A DNA stretch of 6,145 nt from an uncultured Clostridia bacterium (GTDB lineage Bacteria; Bacillota; Clostridia; TANB77; CAG-508), in NCBI GenBank assembly GCA_934141475.1, contig CAKPCG010000047.1:1-6145 (forward strand). Reading direction: 5' to 3'. The notes under the pieces are model-generated. The model was not told where the DNA came from and made no database searches. It saw only the letters and a list, made by a program, of their open reading frames with translations. Both the position numbers and the translations under genes were made by a program. Positions 5,063-6,145 of this stretch are shown one piece after another (position 1 is the stretch's first letter; the number at the start of each line of letters is the position of its first letter).

Positions 5063-5869
5063 TTATTCATACCTATAAAAATTAAAATTTGTGTCTTTTT
5101 TTACTGTTATATTACCATCGTTTATTGATTTTTCTTCATTTTCATATGGTATATCAAAATATATTGTTGTTTTAAATTTTTGATTTTTATTATTTTCTAT
5201 TTCTATGTCAAAAGATATTGTTGCTTCTATTGCTTGCACTGAAACTCCACATCTTTTTAAAAGTTTACCATCATATGTTATTGGATTTTGTGTGTCTGTC
5301 ATTGTATAATCTGTTTTGATGTTTTGATTGATATAGCTTAATGTTATTGGGTTTGCACAATTATTAAATAATATTGGTTTACTAAAATCTGCTTCGTCAT
5401 TTGAGGTTATCTCAAATTGTAATTCTTGATTTATAAGGTTTTCCTCATCAATTTTGCTTTTAGCAAAGTTTTTAACAGATTTATAATATAAATTTGGTTT
5501 TCCCTGTAATGGTTCTTTTGAAAATTTTATATTTGATATTTTTAAATTTTTTAGTGTGTTTTCCATTGTATTTTCATCTGAATTGTTGTCAATAAATATG
5601 GCTATATCTGTATATGTATATAAATTTTCTATTGTAAAATTTGAGCTAGAGCTTGTTTTATTTTTGGAATCACAACTACTAAAAAATATTATTTTTTTTA
5701 CTGAAAATATTGTTTCCTTATTTTTTTCTGCAAATGATATCATACTATTTTCAAATTTATTTTTTTGTACTAATTTTTTATATATTTTTTGTGCTAAAAA
5801 AATTAATATTATTATTAAAATTATGAGTGCAAGTATAATAATTGTTTTTTTTAATATATTTTTTTTCAT
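5063..5869 (-). CDS. Single-pass membrane-anchored protein of unknown function
   Basis: A 268-residue protein that I do not recognise. Lys-rich residues 1-8 precede a strongly hydrophobic helix at about 9-26 (ILALIILIIILIFLAQ), followed by basic residues. This suggests an uncleaved N-terminal anchor with the rest outside the cell, although the basic residues on both sides leave the topology less certain. There is no lipobox Cys. The remainder is rich in Asn, Lys, Ile and Ser, with a Ser/Asn/Thr-rich stretch near 64-77 and alternating hydrophobic residues typical of beta strands toward the end (212-240). Only three Cys occur (66, 171, 207); a pair could form a disulfide. AGGAGG (5886-5881) lies 11 bases before the ATG, slightly far but clear. 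It is the first gene of a probable two-gene operon with the acyl-CoA synthetase; a shared role is only guesswork. The gene opens with two runs of eight A. Confidence 0.82.
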   Translation of the reverse strand: MKKNILKKTIIILALIILIIILIFLAQKIYKKLVQKNKFENSMISFAEKNKETIFSVKKIIFFSSCDSKNKTSSSSNFTIENLYTYTDIAIFIDNNSDENTMENTLKNLKISNIKFSKEPLQGKPNLYYKSVKNFAKSKIDEENLINQELQFEITSNDEADFSKPILFNNCANPITLSYINQNIKTDYTMTDTQNPITYDGKLLKRCGVSVQAIEATISFDIEIENNKNQKFKTTIYFDIPYENEEKSINDGNITVKKDTNFNFYRYE

Positions 5870-5880
5870 TTTCTTTTGTT

Positions 5881-5886
5881 CCTCCT
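5881..5886 (-). promoter_or_regulatory. Ribosome binding site of the membrane-protein gene
   Basis: A perfect AGGAGG on the minus strand, 11 bases before the ATG at 5869-5867. The spacing is longer than the usual 6-9, but no other start codon fits better; the next in-frame Met is residue 43, beyond the membrane helix. Confidence 0.7.
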
Positions 5887-5967
5887 ACATATATTCTATT
5901 ATATATTTTTATTAAATACTAATAGAATTTTATAAAAATATATAAAATATATGTAAATTCTTTCTAT

Positions 5968-5996
5968 ATAATAGTATATTTCTTCATTAAAATCAA
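5968..5996 (-). promoter_or_regulatory. Probable promoter of the membrane protein / acyl-CoA synthetase operon
   Basis: On the minus strand TTGATT (5996-5991), 17 bases, TATTAT (5973-5968). Each box is close to the sigma-A consensus (four and five matches). It would give an AT-rich leader of about 90 bases. A second TATAAT at 5903-5898 lacks a good -35. The intergenic region 5870-6033 is otherwise featureless A/T. Confidence 0.45.
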
Positions 5997-6006
5997 GTTT
6001 TTTAAT

Positions 6007-6062
6007 TTTTTTGAAAAAAAATTTTTAAAAGTATTGACATTTTGTTTTAAATCTTGTATACT
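6007..6062 (+). promoter_or_regulatory. Strong sigma-A promoter of tRNA-Val with UP-like A/T tracts
   Basis: A perfect TTGACA (6034-6039), 17 bases, then TATACT (6057-6062). Immediately upstream, 6007-6030 is a run of phased T and A tracts in the place where a stable-RNA UP element would bind the RNA polymerase alpha subunit. Transcription should begin near 6069, leaving a short leader of about 14 bases for RNase P to remove. Confidence 0.85.
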
Positions 6063-6082
6063 AGTCATTGTCGAAAGGACAT

Positions 6083-6145
6083 GGTCGTTTAGCTCAGCTG
6101 GGAGAGCATCTGCCTTACAAGCAGGGGGTCATAGGTTCGAGCCCT
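6083..6145 (+). tRNA. tRNA-Val (anticodon UAC), 3' end cut by window
   Basis: The first 63 nucleotides of a standard tRNA. Acceptor 5' strand GGTCGTT, T8 A9, D arm GCTC-AGCTGGGA-GAGC, anticodon arm TCTGC-CTTACAA-GCAGG with anticodon TAC, five-base variable loop GGGTC, then T arm ATAGG-TTCGAGC-CCT running off the edge. The anticodon stem pairs fully, with one G-T pair. UAC reads valine GUA and related codons. The acceptor 3' strand is not visible, so whether CCA is encoded is unknown. More tRNA genes may follow in the same transcript. Confidence 0.95.

Noticed and set aside
5556..5915. A 119-residue plus-strand frame opposite the membrane-protein gene
   Set aside because: The minus-strand frame has AGGAGG and a credible membrane helix; the plus frame has no ribosome binding site, and its apparent hydrophobic helix is the complement of AT-rich coding sequence.
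5870..5967. A riboswitch or other structured leader before the membrane-protein gene
   Set aside because: The stretch is almost pure A/T with no conserved G/C-rich core, paired helices or terminator that I can recognise.

Overview
The window comes from a very AT-rich Gram-positive-type bacterium, most likely a clostridial Bacillota (Firmicutes). The evidence is strong purine-rich ribosome binding sites (AGGAGG, GGGAGG, AAAGGGGG), textbook sigma-A promoters (TTGAAA or TTGACA with TATAAT or TATACT), TAA as the stop of every complete gene, A/T-ending codons, and genes of clostridial character such as a short pgi, a bacterial acyl-ACP thioesterase and a tiny cysteine-rich protein. TGG is used for Trp and no TGA read-through is needed, so the standard code fits. 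I cannot name the species.

Layout, left to right. The minus strand carries the N-terminal 198 codons of pyruvate kinase (1-596, running off the window) with its own extended -10 promoter. Next come an acyl-ACP thioesterase (720-1442) and glucose-6-phosphate isomerase (1502-2809), both minus. pgi has a near-consensus promoter, and the thioesterase probably depends on read-through from pgi. An intergenic region of about 210 bp then leads to a plus-strand gene for a 37-residue protein with ten cysteines (3022-3135). It converges with a minus-strand long-chain acyl-CoA synthetase (3238-4980), which probably forms an operon with the upstream single-pass membrane protein of unknown function (5063-5869). 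At the right edge a plus-strand tRNA-Val (anticodon UAC) starts at 6083 behind a strong promoter and is cut by the window end.

Function. Two glycolytic enzymes (Pgi, Pyk) sit among two enzymes that handle fatty acyl chains: a thioesterase that releases fatty acid from acyl-carrier protein and a ligase that activates free fatty acids with CoA. They are in separate transcription units, so any functional link is only suggested by proximity.

The most interesting material is non-coding. A 29-bp palindromic element with a conserved GGGGCCA core occurs four times (678-706, 1465-1493, 3161-3189, 3202-3230), always just beyond a stop codon. Two copies flank the thioesterase gene in inverted orientation, and two sit back to back between the convergent genes as strand-specific terminators. 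A second, unrelated element, two tandem 34-bp units with conserved ends and different centres (4995-5062), fills most of the spacer between the membrane-protein gene and the acyl-CoA synthetase. I see no transposase, phage gene, CRISPR array or clear defence system.
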